The notes: generated by a model not told the origin, from the letters alone. 64,000 nt of DNA from Cavia porcellus (GCF_034190915.1 NW_026947507.1:14270501-14334500); one strand, 5' to 3'. Positions 33,741 to 45,120 are shown, counted from the first letter of the stretch. Made by a program: numbers and translations.

Positions 33741-34037
33741 CTATTTTGTGTTTGCTTTTACTTAGTACATATTTGCAGTACAAGGTGATTGCATGCATCG
33801 TGGGGACTTGGCACATGTACATGACACATCTTAGTACTTTTACTTCCCTTTCCTTCCCCTCCCTCTTTTCTCCCTCCACCTCTACATTCCTTTTCCATTT
33901 GCAAAAGATCTGTCTCCCTGATTGCTATTACAAATCCCTTACAAATATTACAATATTATCTTGAAGTGTGGAGACTGTCCAGCACCCGTCTCCATATCTG
34001 GGAAACATGCTTTAATGTACAGATGAAAAATTTACTT

Positions 34038-34141
34038 TTTTTTTTTTTGTCTTTTTCCTTTTTATCCGTACAGGGGATTGAACTCACGACTGCCTGCTTG
34101 CAAGGCAGGCGCTTATGCTGCTGAGCTAAATCCCCTGCCCC
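34038..34141 (-). mobile_element. ID-type SINE with GAAAAAGAC tail, minus
   Basis: Perfect 13-bp target duplication GAAAAATTTACTT (34025-34037 and 34142-34154). Confidence 0.96.
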
Positions 34142-34943
34142 GAAAAATTTACTTATAATTAGCACATTCCGTATTTAACACAAATACCACATTAAAGGTT
34201 TTCCTTTCAAAAATACTTCAAGAATTTTCTTGTTTAATTACTTACAAATCTGGGGATATTATAAGCATGATCCAATTATAAGAATTCTGTAAACAAAGCT
34301 ATATCCTTCAAATTGTTCTTGACAACCAGAATTTAAAACATAGCAAATTCTGCACAACAATACTCCTACACACAAATGCTCTAGTTAGTTACTACACAAT
34401 CGCAATTTAGAATGACCTATATACTGCTCCACTGGCATCATGGGGTAGTGGCAGGGACAGTGCGTTGCATGAGGAGGGTCCTGGCTCCCTGAGCTGCGCT
34501 GTGCTTACCATTTTTTGGGTGATGTCCTTCAGTCAGCTTGCCTATTCCTATATAAAACACGCAGATCACCTCTTGTAGGTGTTACCTAAGCCATCTAATT
34601 CCAAAATGAAACAAATTCTGCATTCATATGTACAACATTTTTGAGCCTTTATTATGAACAGGCTCCTGGAGATTAGATGGGAAATAAGAAGAAGGTCCTG
34701 TTCCATTGGGTACCGCTCTAAATCACACTGTTTTTATGTCTTTTACCAGTATAGTAGTAGTGTTCTGATATTTTGAAAATAAGAAATCTGAATTATTTAC
34801 TTTTGAACCACATGCAAAAAGTTACTCCAAACATGTTATTTAAAAACATATGAAAACTCCAGAAAAGCTGAAAGGATAATGAAGAGTAACTATATTATGT
34901 ATTTACCAGGAGATACAAATATTTTTCCACACTGCAATTTTTC

Positions 34944-35150
34944 TTTTGGTTTCCAGGGCTTTGGGCATACTAGGCCCGCACCCTACACCCCTGAGCTGAA
35001 CCCCTAGTCCTTTTTTTGAACTTTTTGGAGGGAGGAGTGAGTAACAGGTGTCTCACTATGTTACTCAAGTTGGTCTCAAACTCTTAGGTTCAAATGATCC
35101 ACCTGCTTCACCCTCCCAAGTGACCAGAAGAATGCACCACCACATTCAGA
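34944..35150 (-). mobile_element. B1+ID dimer SINE, minus
   Basis: ID half reversed (TTTCCAGGGCTTTGGGCATA, CCCTGAGCTGAACCCCTAG) then B1 half reversed (CTCAAGTTGGTCTCAAACTC, GCACCACCACATTCAG). Confidence 0.75.
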
Positions 35151-35413
35151 AACCATGTTGCTTTTATTTGTCTATGGATTTTTTGATGACAATTTGACTC
35201 CTAAATACTTCAACACTAAAAATGACATTCTCCCATAACATTATTCTTAAGCCCAAGACCTGTATAATATTATCTACCATATGACCCATGCAGTCCAACT
35301 TCCCCAATGTCTCAAGATACCCTTTAAACTATTTGCCTGTTTGCATAAAATGAGAATTGGTTGAAAATATCACATTGCACTTCTTTTTCATATCTTTAGT
35401 CTCCTCTCATCTT

Positions 35414-35741
35414 TTTTTTTTTTTTTTTTTTTTTGTATTTTTCTTTTTTATTGGTACCGGGGATCGAACTCACGACTGTCTGCTTGCAAGGCAGGCGCTT
35501 ATGCCGCTGAGCTAAATCCCCAGCCCCATTTTTTTTTTTTTTTAAATATAGGGTCTCACTATGTAGTTCAAGTTGGCTTTGAATGACATAGTCCAGGCTG
35601 ACCCTGAGCACTGGTATTACAGGTATGTGCCACCCCACAAAGCATAGAATTTTTTTTTCTTTTTTCTAATACCGGGGATCGAACTCACGACCTCCTGCTT
35701 GCAAGGCAGGTGCTTATGCCACTGAGCTAAATCCCCAGCCC
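35414..35741 (-). mobile_element. Composite ID-B1-ID SINE block flanked by one target duplication
   Basis: On the minus strand: an ID (35741 to about 35651), then a B1 (about 35640-35544), then a second ID with the GAAAAAGAC tail (35527 to 35414). The 13-bp repeat CTCCTCTCATCTT occurs at 35401-35413 and 35742-35754 and encloses all three. Either the later SINEs landed precisely in the A-tails of the earlier ones, or the three moved as one unit. Confidence 0.8.
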
Positions 35742-35899
35742 CTCCTCTCATCTTGAACATTCTCCTATTTTTTCTTAATCTGTCTTGACAGTGACATAGT
35801 CTAGACCATCAGTCTTTTAAAGTACCTCATACTTTGGTTTTACATTATTTCCTCATAATTAGATGCAGATTAAAATTTTGTCTAGAAAGACACCTCATG

Positions 35900-36540
35900 T
35901 TTATGTATTAGAAAATTTAATGCTGTTAAAATATCCAGATTACCCAAAATGATCAGTAGATCCAATGAAATAGTTATTTAAAAATGGCAATAGCATTCAC
36001 AGCAGAAGTAGAAAAAATACTGCCACATTTTATATGAATCCACAAAAGACCATGAATAGCCAAAGTAATTATGAAGGGGTGGTGAACAAAAAGACAAAAG
36101 ATAACAAGTGCTGGTGAAGTTATAGGAAAAGAGAACTCTTACACTATTGGTGGGAATGTGAATTCATACAGACATTGTGGAAAACCATAGGGCCTTTCCT
36201 CAAAACTTAAAAATGGAATCACCGTATGATCCAGAAATCCCTCTACTGGGAATATCAAAAAGAAGGAAATCACTATGTCAGAGTGACATCTGCACTCTCC
36301 TGTTTATTGCTGCATTATTCACAATGGCCAAATACAGAATCCACCTAAGTATTCCTCAGTGGATGAAAGAGTAATGTAAATGTGATACAAATGCACAATG
36401 GAATGCCATTTAGTTGTGAAAAAGTATGAAATCTTGTCATTTATGACAGCGTGGCTGGAACTGGGGACATTACATTAAGTGAAATAAGTCAGGCACAGAA
36501 AAACAAACACCACACAAGCCTACTCCTCTGCGTGTTCTTA
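35900..36540 (+). mobile_element. L1 ORF2 end and 3' UTR fragment, plus
   Basis: CTTACACTATTGGTGGGAAT, GGAATCACCGTATGATCCAG, CATTACATTAAGTGAAATAA and AGTCAGGCACAGAAAAACAA. Clear L1 3' end, frames broken. Confidence 0.85.
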
Positions 36541-36553
36541 AAAAGCTTTTTCA

Positions 36554-36625
36554 AGCTGGGGAGGTGACTCTGTCACAGAGAACTTGCCCAGCATGCAGGA
36601 GGCCCTAAATTCCCTGCCCCACATT
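36554..36625 (+). mobile_element. Old ID-like SINE fragment
   Basis: AAGCTGGGGAGGTGACTCTG and CAGCATGCAGGAGGCCCTAA, the older ID subtype. GA-rich sequence follows to 36,715. Confidence 0.55.
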
Positions 36626-36726
36626 TCAGGGAAGAGGAAGAAAGGCTAGAAGGGGAAGGAGAAGGGAGAAGAAGGAAGGAAGAGAGTATGTTGTTCTTAA
36701 AGAAATAGAGACTCTGAGAGCCTGGG

Positions 36727-36885
36727 GAGGGCTGCCTGTGTCATGGCACATGCCTATATTCCCAGCACTGGGGAGGCTGAGGCAGGAGGATGGCCATGAG
36801 TTCAAACTCAGCCTGGACTGCATAGTGAGACCCTGTCTCAGAGAGAGAGGGAGAGAGAAAGAGAGAAGAGGGAGGCTAGAGAGGA
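36727..36885 (+). mobile_element. B1-type SINE with GAGA tail, plus
   Basis: TGTCATGGCACATGCCTATA, GGGGAGGCTGAGGCAGGAGG and GTGAGACCCTGTCTCAGAGA, running into a (GA)n tract. Confidence 0.85.
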
Positions 36886-37325
36886 TAGGGATGATGGGTG
36901 TGAGAGTTAGTCATTCAGTACAAAGTTACAACTAATAGGAGGAATACATTTGTATGTTCTGTTTCATAGTAGGGTTATTACAGCTGTCAATAATGTGATG
37001 TATATTTCAAAATAGAAGAGGGGATTTTGCCTCATCACAAAAAGATGGTGAATGTTTCAGGTGATAGATAAGCAAATTATCCTGATTTCATCTCTGCATA
37101 ATATGTAAGTATCAAAGTACCACATTACACCCCAAAATGTGCACAATTATTACATGTCAATTAAGAAAACAAAATTGCTGGGGAAAATTATCAATAAAAC
37201 TTCATGGTGAGTTTGTATACCTCTCAATTCACACAAGGAGACACATGATATAAGTTTTGGTGATGCTAAATTTGACTACTCAAAATGTTACCTGAGAAGT
37301 ATATCTGATACTTTTACGTTTTTTT

Positions 37326-37568
37326 AAACACAGGGTCTCTGGTGGGGATTTAGTTCAGTGGCATAAGTGCCTGCCTGGCAAGTATGAGGTTTTGAGTTCA
37401 ATCCTAGGTACAAAAAAAAAAAAAAAAAAAAAAGATAGGGTCTCACTGAGTGTTTCAGACTGGCCTTGAATTCACTATATACCTCAGGATGGCCTCTAAC
37501 TCACAGTGATCCTCCTGCCTCAGCCTCCCAAGTACTGGAATTACAGTTGTGTGCCACCACACCGGGCC
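37326..37568 (-). mobile_element. B1-type SINE, minus, split by an ID
   Basis: AAACACAGGGTCTC | ID | AGATAGGGTCTCACTGAGTG ... GTGTGCCACCACACCGGGC. The repeated AGGGTCTC words on each side are the duplication made when the ID (37341-37432) entered. Confidence 0.88.
37341..37432 (+). mobile_element. ID-type SINE inside B1, plus
   Basis: GGTGGGGATTTAGTTCAGTG, GAGTTCAATCCTAGGTAC, long A tail. Lacks the GAAAAAGAC extension. Confidence 0.88.
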
Positions 37569-37814
37569 TGATGCTATTTTAAAGGTATCTTCTTGGTAAT
37601 TAGTAGCTATCTGCTAGGTAACCTTTTGAGACTGCATGAACGACCCTTTCCTCATCAAATCTTTCCTATGGTGGGTTTAGTATCCATTGGCTATCTAGGC
37701 TTTATTACTACATTAATGGCTCCAAGACTTCCTCCTATATTAATGGGCCAGAATTTTCACTTATTTGAAACTTTTAAAAATGTTCCCTTTCTAGTTATTC
37801 TTCTTCTTTCAACC

Positions 37815-38282
37815 CCTGGGGACTTGTTTGGGCTGCTCCAACAAAATACCATAGACTAGTGACGGCAAACCTTTTAGAGCTTTCAGTGATAACAGATCAT
37901 CTGCTGCAGTAGTTCACCATAGGTTTGCCGCCACTACCGTGGGCTGAAATGCCCTAGGGGTCCTAAACAATGGAAAGTTACTTTCTTACAATTCTGACCA
38001 CAAAGAAGTCTAAGATCAAGGTGGCAGAAAGTTTGGTCCCTGGTGAAGAGCTCTGCCTGAACTCTATGTAGATGGTAGTCTTCTCCCTGTGTCTTTACAT
38101 GGCAGAGAGAAGGAGCTCTCTGGTGTCTCTTCTGTTAGGGACACTAATCTTATCAGGCAGCACCTCACTTTATGACATTATTAACCTTAATTACTTCCTT
38201 ACATCAAATGTAGTAACACTGGAGGTTAGGCCTTCAACAAACACATTTGGAGATGGCGATACAATTCAATCCATAGCAGGAT
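37815..38282 (-). mobile_element. MaLR (MLT1-like) LTR, minus, carrying a MITE
   Basis: GGGCTGCTCCAACAAAATAC, then (after the MITE) TTACAATTCTGACCACAAAG, GATCAAGGTGGCAGAAAGTT, GTAGATGGTAGTCTTCTCCC, TTAGGGACACTAATCTTATC and CAATTCAATCCATAGCAGG. This is the reverse-complement order of MLT1/MST-type LTRs. Confidence 0.8.
37857..37936. mobile_element. 80-bp hAT-like MITE
   Basis: 15-bp terminal inverted repeats TAGTGACGGCAAACC / GGTTTGCCGCCACTA (one mismatch when folded) enclose only 50 bases. Flanking 8-bp CCATAGAC (37849-37856) and CCGTGGGC (37937-37944) fit a decayed 8-bp target duplication, three A-to-G changes. The termini resemble the mammalian hAT end family 'CAGTGATGGCGAACC'. Inserted within an MLT1-like LTR. 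Confidence 0.75.
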
Positions 38283-38324
38283 TACTCATGGACTTTTATT
38301 ATTATATATATATATTTTTTTTAA

Positions 38325-38447
38325 TTTATTATTTTGAAACAAGGTATCACCGGTTGCTAAGCTGTCCATGTTGGCCTCGAATTTTCTATCCTCTGCCTTA
38401 GCCTGATAGAGTGCTGGGATTGCAGGTGTGTGCCACCATGTCCAGCT
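38325..38447 (-). mobile_element. B1-type SINE, minus
   Basis: TTTGAAACAAGGTATCACCG, CTGTCCATGTTGGCCTCGAA and TTGCAGGTGTGTGCCACCAT. Confidence 0.8.
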
Positions 38448-38449
38448 GA

Positions 38450-39560
38450 TTTATAGGTTAAAAAACTCGGTGCGTTGTAATCTATTATCATTGTTTTTAT
38501 TGTGATACAGCATGCAAAACATAAAATGTATCTGTTTGCTCTTTTTGAGTGGACAGTAGATTAGGCACATTCACATTGTTGTGAACAATGAATCCATCTC
38601 TAGACTCTTTCTATTGTCCCCAACTGAAATGCTGTATCCAGTCAAAGGTGACTTCCTTCCCTCAGCTCCTGACAATCACACTTTGGTTTTTTCTTTGTGT
38701 TTTGTTTTTTTTAAAACAACGCTCAAATTATCTCTGACCAGTGGGAGCTCCTCAAAGCTGGCTCTTGGGTCCTTTGCCACCTCCCCATCATTCTTTGCAT
38801 ATTTCCTTGTCTTCTTCCAGCACCAGAAGGGGTCCCAGGCTCCTCACAAATCTCCTTTTCCCCTGCCTGGAATCCGCCACTTCTCAGGACTCCGGTTCCT
38901 TTCAGCAGCAAAAAGCATTTAGAAACTAAGACCTGGGCGACCAGGGGCACTCACTGCGCCTGAGGTTTCTCCCCTCCTGGCAGACGTTGCATAGACTCAT
39001 TTGCCTGTAAGTCTGTTTATCTATCCCAAACCAGAGTTCTCACCAATTATTCAGATCCAGCACCTCAGGCCTCTTTGCAGTTTTGTTTCCTTTCTGTATT
39101 TGATAGTCTCTCCTCTCACCGTAAGAAACCTGACTCTCAGTAACTTTAAAATATTAATGTATCACTCACCACCCGAGTGTGCCTGGCTTCCCAACAGCAC
39201 TTCTCCTCCCAGAGTTACCCCTCTGCTCCCTCAGGCACCACCCTTCTTCCCCTCCAGGAGCTGTCACTGCTAGTTTCAGTTGCACATCCACAAGGCACTC
39301 CCCTCACCCCACTCAAGCTCCAACACCCCAACCCGGGTGCCCCCGCCCTCACAGGTATGATGCCCTGGGCCTTGACACCCTTCACTGAGCCATCTGTGCA
39401 CGCCAAGGTGGTCACCCGCTTGTTCCTCTCACTCCCCATCCATGCAGACACTTTTCCTATGCCCTTTGGTGCCCAGCAGGCTCCCCTAGGCTGCCCCTCT
39501 GGGTGGCTGCCATTTCTGCCCTTTAAGGCTTTACTTTTTCCTACTTGCTAGGGCATGGGG
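38450..39560. other. Intergenic sequence, old repeat-like, no gene
   Basis: 38,480-38,680 (CACATTCACATTGTTGTGAA, CCATCTCTAGACTCTTTCTA) and 38,730-38,930 (AGTGGGAGCTCCTCAAAGCT) read like very old interspersed repeats common in mammals. Proline/serine-rich frames at 39.0-39.5 kb show no domain. Confidence 0.4.
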
Positions 39561-39562
39561 CA

Positions 39563-39564
<2 letters not shown>

Positions 39565-39625
<61 letters not shown>
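39565..39625. repeat. (CT)n microsatellite
   Basis: About 27 near-perfect CT units, then a CT-rich tract to 39,665. Confidence 0.97.
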
Positions 39626-39629
<4 letters not shown>

Positions 39630-39659
39630 TCTATGTCTTTCTCCCCTTCCCTCCTTTCT

Positions 39660-39775
39660 CTCTTTCAGCTGAATGCACTAAACTACAAACCCCAGCCCTT
39701 TTTGTTTTTTTATTTTGAGTCAGGAGCTCACTAAATTGCCCAGATTGTCTTTGAGTTTCCAAGCCCATCTCCTCT
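39660..39775 (-). mobile_element. B1/ID dimer SINE fragment, minus
   Basis: CTAAACTACAAACCCCAGCC, T-run, TTTTGAGTCAGGAGCTCACT and GCCCAGATTGTCTTTGAGTT. Confidence 0.55.
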
Positions 39776-39960
39776 TCAGCCCATTTCATCTCAATGAACA
39801 TAAGAATTTCTTGGTGAGCTTTTAAAAATACACGTTGCTAGGTCCTACTCACAGAGCTTCTGATGCAGTTGGTCTGAAATAGGGCGTAGAAATTTCCATC
39901 TTCTACAATCCCAGTTGTTTCTGACACAAGCAGCCTGAATAACCACTTAAGAAATACTCT
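39776..39960. repeat. MER5-like (hAT-Charlie) fragment
   Basis: ATAAGAATTTCTTGGTGAGC, ACGTTGCTAGGTCCTACTCA and TTCTGATGCAGTTGGTCTGA match the MER5 internal order. Confidence 0.55.
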
Positions 39961-40014
39961 TTTCTTCTGGAATCACTAGATAAGCACATTTACTATTGTG
40001 ACATGTATGCAACT

Positions 40015-40531
40015 GTTTGCCTCAAAGTTTATGTCAGTTTACAATTCCATATTACTCAGCCATAAAAAAGGATGATCTTTGGGCTTTTATAGGTAAATGG
40101 AGGCAATTTGAGAGTATCCTAAGTGAAATAAATTAGACTCACATTTGTAATATTGTACTGTCTCTCTAGTGTAAAAATAATGATAATAATAAATCCAAAA
40201 TTTATAATAAATATTGTAATAATGAAAGGGAAAGAAAGTGCTTGAAAGGAAAGAACAACCTGTAGGTACACACATATAACTGAATATATGTTTAAGTGTG
40301 CAAGATAGATAACCTTACTCTAAGTTTTTGTTAGTTCATCAAACAGAATAGTTTGTGCTGTCATATTGTTTGATTGTCTGTTCATTTTTATGCTTTTTTA
40401 ACTTGAATAACTACTTCTAAGATAGTAATATGTAATATATCAACTAGTGATGATTTCTTAATGTTGTTTTTTGAAATTCTGTATCATTTCTACTCTTTTT
40501 TCTGTTTTGCTTTCTTTTTTAAATAAAAAAG
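40015..40531 (+). mobile_element. L1 3' UTR fragment with the shared tail (copy B)
   Basis: Begins with ordinary L1 3' words (TTACTCAGCCATAAAAAAGG, CCTAAGTGAAATAAATTAGA) and continues into the ~220-bp tail shared with the elements at 1.4, 46.8 and 60.6 kb (ACTTCTAAGATAGTAATATG, TCAACTAGTGATGATTTCTT, TTTTAAATAAAAAAG). It shows that the shared tail belongs to an L1 of this lineage. Confidence 0.75.
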
Positions 40532-41589
40532 AGTTTACAGTCTCACCTGCAAAGTGCAGTAATGCATATTCCCATTGTGTTTATACCTCACCCTCTGAAG
40601 GTACATGTTTAATGATGGCTCAGTCATCATCCTAGGTTTTCTTCTATAAAATCAGGATCTTAGATTACATCAACTTTTCCAAATTGACTCAGTGATGAGC
40701 AACCCCTGGAGCCCTTGCTAAATTCCACACTATAGGCTTGGATTTATTACATGACACTTTCCAGGGGGAGGGAACAGGAACCTGCATGTTTAACAACAAT
40801 CTTGAGCTTTTTTTCATTAAATCCTACATTATTTCTTCAATTGAGTGAGTTTTATAAATATTGCCCTGATTAACCCTGAATGCACTCTGCAGTTTTATAA
40901 TATTTTGATTTTACCTAACTACACAAACCTCATTTACTTTGGGTCCAATAGCCATGAACTTTAAAGGAAATAGTGCCGGCTTCCCACAGAGTAGCTGTTA
41001 TGTCCAAAGGGGATAGATAGGATTGATGGATTTGGACCATATCTTTTGTATATTTGTCAAGGCTAAATATTTCAAATGTTTATACATTTTTAAAGAAAGT
41101 GTCACTACAAAGATTTAAAACATTTCTAGAATGCCAAGACTGCATACCAATACTCCTGTGCTGCTTTCTCAGTGGGGATATTAAAATGATGGAATGCTAC
41201 ATAATAAAATAAAACCTCAGACCCGAGGAAGATCAGACTTCAGGTAACAGATAAAAAAATTGAAGTTTCCCAGTGAAAACAGAGTACATCCAACGGGAGA
41301 CAATAATAATGATAAAAGAGATTGAAAATAGATCATATGCACTTAAAGGAATGGTGTATAATTTGGAGACATTACAGTGAAAGGATTTTCCACACAGGAA
41401 TGCATTGATTCATAGAGAATAAATATTAAACTGATGAAGATTTCTCACACTGAAGTCATTTTTTTATGTAGCATATTGATTTTTGCATCCTAGTTACAAA
41501 CACTTTTAAAATTTAGTCATCAGGTGCCTGCTAGCTATTGATGTTTTGGCCAAAGGAAACTTCTGGTATAGACTTGTTTAAAAAGTTAA

Positions 41590-42140
41590 TTATTGATTGT
41601 TTACCATAAGGCAGACGCTACTCAAAGTGCTTTACTTGTATAAATTAATCTAATCCTCCCATCAATACTACAGAGTATGTGTTTTTAAGATTTTTTTTCA
41701 GTGCTAGAGGTAAAACTTAGAGCGTTTGCACTGAACTAGAGTCCTAGCCCTTTATTATTTTATTTTACTTTACTTTATTTTGTGAGACAGGGTCTCACTG
41801 TAACCTATAGGCTGTCCTTGAGCTCACTATGTAGCCCAGGCTGGCCTTGAACTCACCTCCATCTTCCTGCCTCAGCCTCCTGAGTGATAAGAGTAGAGGT
41901 ATATGCCACCATGCCCAGCTATTTTTAATTTTGAGACGAGGTCTTGCTATATGGTTCAACCTGACTCCTACTTGGAATTCTGCCTCGTCCTTCTGGGTAG
42001 CTGGGGTTACAGGTATGCCCCACCATGCTCAGCTATGACTCCAGAGAAGTGAAGCACCTGAGGCCCTGTGACTGAACCCTTTTAGCCAAGGTCACCGAGC
42101 TGTTAAGAGACAAAGGTTGGATCTGAGCTAAGGGCTGAGT
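41590..42140 (-). repeat. MIR SINE, minus, split by SINEs
   Basis: CTCAAAGTGCTTTACTTGTA and TAATCTAATCCTCCCATCAA on the left. GAGAAGTGAAGCACCTGAGG and AGCCAAGGTCACCGAGCTGT resume on the right after the inserted SINEs (41,692-42,036). Confidence 0.7.
41692..42036 (-). mobile_element. Two B1/B4-type SINEs, minus
   Basis: First: reversed ID half (GTGCTAGAGGTAAAACTTAG) and B1 half (GTAGCCCAGGCTGGCCTTGA, CACCATGCCCAGC). Second: TTTTGAGACGAGGTCTTGCT to CCCCACCATGCTCAGCT. Confidence 0.78.
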
Positions 42141-42484
42141 GTGGTGCCTGTATTTTCAGTCACACCACAGAGAAGTCTTGGTTAAGGTGGGCAATTATTA
42201 GGATGAGCACGTCGCCTCCTTCCTGTCTGCCTCCACTCAAAAGTCTTTATTCTCGGCCACCTTTCAGGTAAACCTGAGCCACGATTCTCACTGTCCAAGA
42301 AAGAGTTGTAATAAACAAGATGAACTCTACAAGAAACCCCATGTGTTAGACGGGGTCGGAGACAGTGCGTGCTCAATGTGTGGCTTACTACAGCAGATGG
42401 ATTGGTAGAAATAGAGTCAAATGAGAGTAATGAGAATCTACTATAAAACATATAGCTGAAAAACCTTAAAATTTTTTGTATAAA

Positions 42485-42562
42485 GATGTAGGGTCAAAGC
42501 CAGGGCCCCTGTGCACACGAGGCAAGTGTACTGTACACCTGAGCTACATTTCAGGCCCGGAC
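42485..42562 (-). mobile_element. Old ID-type SINE, minus
   Basis: AGGGTCAAAGCCAGGGCCCC, ACACCTGAGCTACATTTCAG. Confidence 0.6.
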
Positions 42563-42659
42563 AAAACCTTCAAATACTGAAGATTTAATTTTACTCACCT
42601 TTACAGTTTGTGTGGCATGACAATGTCCTTCAAAAATCCATTATTCTCTTTTGTTTTGT

Positions 42660-43214
42660 TTTGTTTTGTTTGTAGTGGGATTGGATCCAGGGGCACTCTA
42701 TTGCAGAGCTATGTCACTGGTTTTTCTTCTTTTTTTCTTTTTTACTTTGAGACAGGCTGTCACTAGGTTTTCTAAGTTGGTCTCAAACTTGTGATCCTCA
42801 TGCCTCAGCCTCCCAAGTAGCCAAGGAAATAGGTATGCACTGCTGGGAGCCATTGAAACTGGAAATCAGCTACTGCATAGCCAAGGCAAGATAACAACCC
42901 AGGACATCAAGCTCCAACTCCAATTATCTAAACAAAGGCTTTAACCACAGGTATTTCACCCCTGTAGTGAAATGCAACATGGAGATCTTCTCCTAAAATA
43001 CTTCTCCTTGTTAACATAATTTGTTACTTAGAAAAATCCTTGAACCACTCCCAAAGGCTATTCAGTTTCCTGTGCTTTCTGCTCTAACCCCCTAAATAAA
43101 TACCCTCTATCCAAAGACATCCCCTGTCTTAGCCTCCAGAGTCACTGTACCCTTGTTTAGGAGACTGGGGGTCTAGGCCAGGTCCCTGATAATGTACCAC
43201 CGCACTCAGCCAAA
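42660..43214 (-). mobile_element. B1+ID dimer SINE, minus, split by a solo LTR
   Basis: Reversed ID half (GGATTGGATCCAGGGGCACT), B1 half (GAGACAGGCTGTCACTAGGT, CCTCAGCCTCCCAAGTAGCC, AGGTATGCAC). The SINE then resumes after the LTR as CACCGCACTCAGCC. Confidence 0.8.
42841..43191 (+). mobile_element. 351-bp solo LTR (ERVK-like) inside a SINE
   Basis: Starts TGCTGGGAGCC and ends GGTCCCTGATA, with CTAAATAAATACCC (polyadenylation signal) at about 43,092 and a U5-like GGTCTAGGCCAGGTCC near the end. The flanking 6-bp ATGCAC / ATGTAC (42835-42840, 43192-43197) fits the 6-bp duplication of class II ERVs, and removing it restores the SINE. The terminal dinucleotide is TA instead of the usual CA. There is no viral coding sequence. 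Confidence 0.7.
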
Positions 43215-44560
43215 TTCCCATATTTTTGATGGGCTGTTTTATGCAAGACTATACAATACATTTGGTAAATTTGTCAGAGTCCTGGGTTAATTTAATGCTC
43301 AAAATATATAATTCTAGACCAAAATAGTCAATTATTTGAGAAATAAAATAAGATATACATTTAAATATATAATACCACACATCTGTGCATAATCCTTAGA
43401 TAAATGTTTTATTCTTAAAACTCCAGTATTATGCAGAGGAAATAAAGTCCAACTGTTCAGACAGCCAAATACCAGATGTAACAGATGGACTCTGACCTGC
43501 TATGAAGGCCAGAAAATTCTCCTATTTTGGCTTTTATATCATAACTGCAATAAAAATTCCATTCTTCCCTTATTGTGGTTGAATACTGCTTAACCTTATG
43601 TATCTTTTCTTGTTGTGTGTTGGCCCATCAATCTGTATCGTGGATAATAGAATCCAAAGCATTCACTAAAAAAATAAAATAAAATAAAATAACAGTTTGA
43701 GCACCATAAAATTAATTTGGGTTCAATGCCTAGAGAAGCTATATATTGAGATGTTCTTGCTTTAAATATATATACTAAAGCCATATATTAGCTAAACTAA
43801 TACATTGGATTTTTAATTAACTCAGTAAAGGCAGACAGATGCATCACAGATCTGGTATTGATGGTGACCAATAGAAAGGCTGTCCATACTAAAATGACTT
43901 TATGACACCATACATAAGGCAATATAAAAGAATGTTTGCAAACATGCAATTCCAAATCAAAGCCATTCGATCACTGTTAGCTTCTAAAGGACCTGGCTGG
44001 TCTTTAGTTGTTGAGTAAAACGGCTACAAAGTTCATTTCTGGGTTTTGGTCTGGTTACTCAATGCAAAAAAAAAAAAAAAAAGTGTTGACAAGGGATGTG
44101 TTAGAGCTACAACCAGGGACTTTGCTTTTTGAATAGTCCAAGGGGCAAGCTTGAAGGCTCTCTCCACAAAGGAAAAGGACAGCTTCCTACATATTAGCAA
44201 ATCCGGCCTTTAACTGCATCGTGGGTTTTTAGGGTGTGGATGCCTTTGCTACCCTGGGTTCTTCAAGAACCAGGAGACCCACGGACAGAGACATGGGCAT
44301 GGTGAGGAAGGGGAGAAGAGGTCAAAAAGAATTATGATGTGCCACATACATGCACCAAATACCCACAAGGATAGTAGTCATCGTGTATGGCACACAGGTA
44401 CCAACAGGAACCAGAAAGCCAGCAACTCCTCTCCCTGTGAGTCTCTGCAAGTGTCCAGAACCAGCATCACGCATGAATAGTATGAAGGGCGGCTCACCTG
44501 TGAAGAAGTCATAACAAGGGCCACACCTGAATCCACAGCCCTGGTCCGTGAAGTGAGGCA
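43215..44560. other. Intergenic sequence, nothing recognised
   Basis: AT-rich. Short AAAAT microsatellite at about 43,668-43,690. No gene. Confidence 0.45.
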
Positions 44561-44567
44561 GCTGGAG

Positions 44568-44748
44568 CCAGAAAGGATGGCAAATGCCTATAATCCCAAC
44601 ATTTTGAGACACTGAGGCAGGAGGATTGCAAGTTTGAGCCAACCTAGGCAACTCTGAGAGAGCTGGTCTCAAAATTTAAAAAGTAAGCTGGGGATATGAT
44701 TCCATGCAAAAGCCCTGAGGTAAATCCCTAGTACTGCCAAAAAAAAAA
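44568..44748 (+). mobile_element. B1+ID dimer SINE, plus
   Basis: AAATGCCTATAATCCCAACA, GACACTGAGGCAGGAGGATT, then TTAAAAAGTAAGCTGGGGATA and ATCCCTAGTACTGCC with an A tail. Confidence 0.82.
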
Positions 44749-44983
44749 TGCAGCTAAAAAATTATGATGACTATTTCAAGATCTGTTGTAGTTCTTCCCT
44801 TCCTTTTCTATTAGTGTCATGGAGACAATATGCACATACATAAATTTGGAGATACATAAAGTTTGTGTGTGCGCATGCGCATGTGTATTTGTGCACATTT
44901 TTTTCTCCTTCCTTACTTGTTATTTTAATTTTGGTGTCTATGTACCCAATAACTTTTCTTTGGAGCACTAGATGAAACTGTGC

Positions 44984-45120
44984 AGGGGCTGGGGATTTAG
45001 CTCAGCGGCATAAGCGCCTGCCTTGCAAGCAGGCAGTTGTGAGTTCGATCCCCGGTACCAATAAAAATGAAAAAGACAAAAAAATAAATAAATAAAAATA
45101 AAAAATAAAAAAAAGAAAAA
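44984..45120 (+). mobile_element. ID-type SINE with GAAAAAGAC tail, plus
   Basis: Consensus-like body and a long A-rich tail with TAAA repeats. Target duplication GAAACTGTG at 44974-44982 and 45121-45129. Confidence 0.95.

Noticed and set aside
33499..33964. Long frames on both strands at a CT/TG-rich tract
   Set aside because: Low-complexity repeat translation only.
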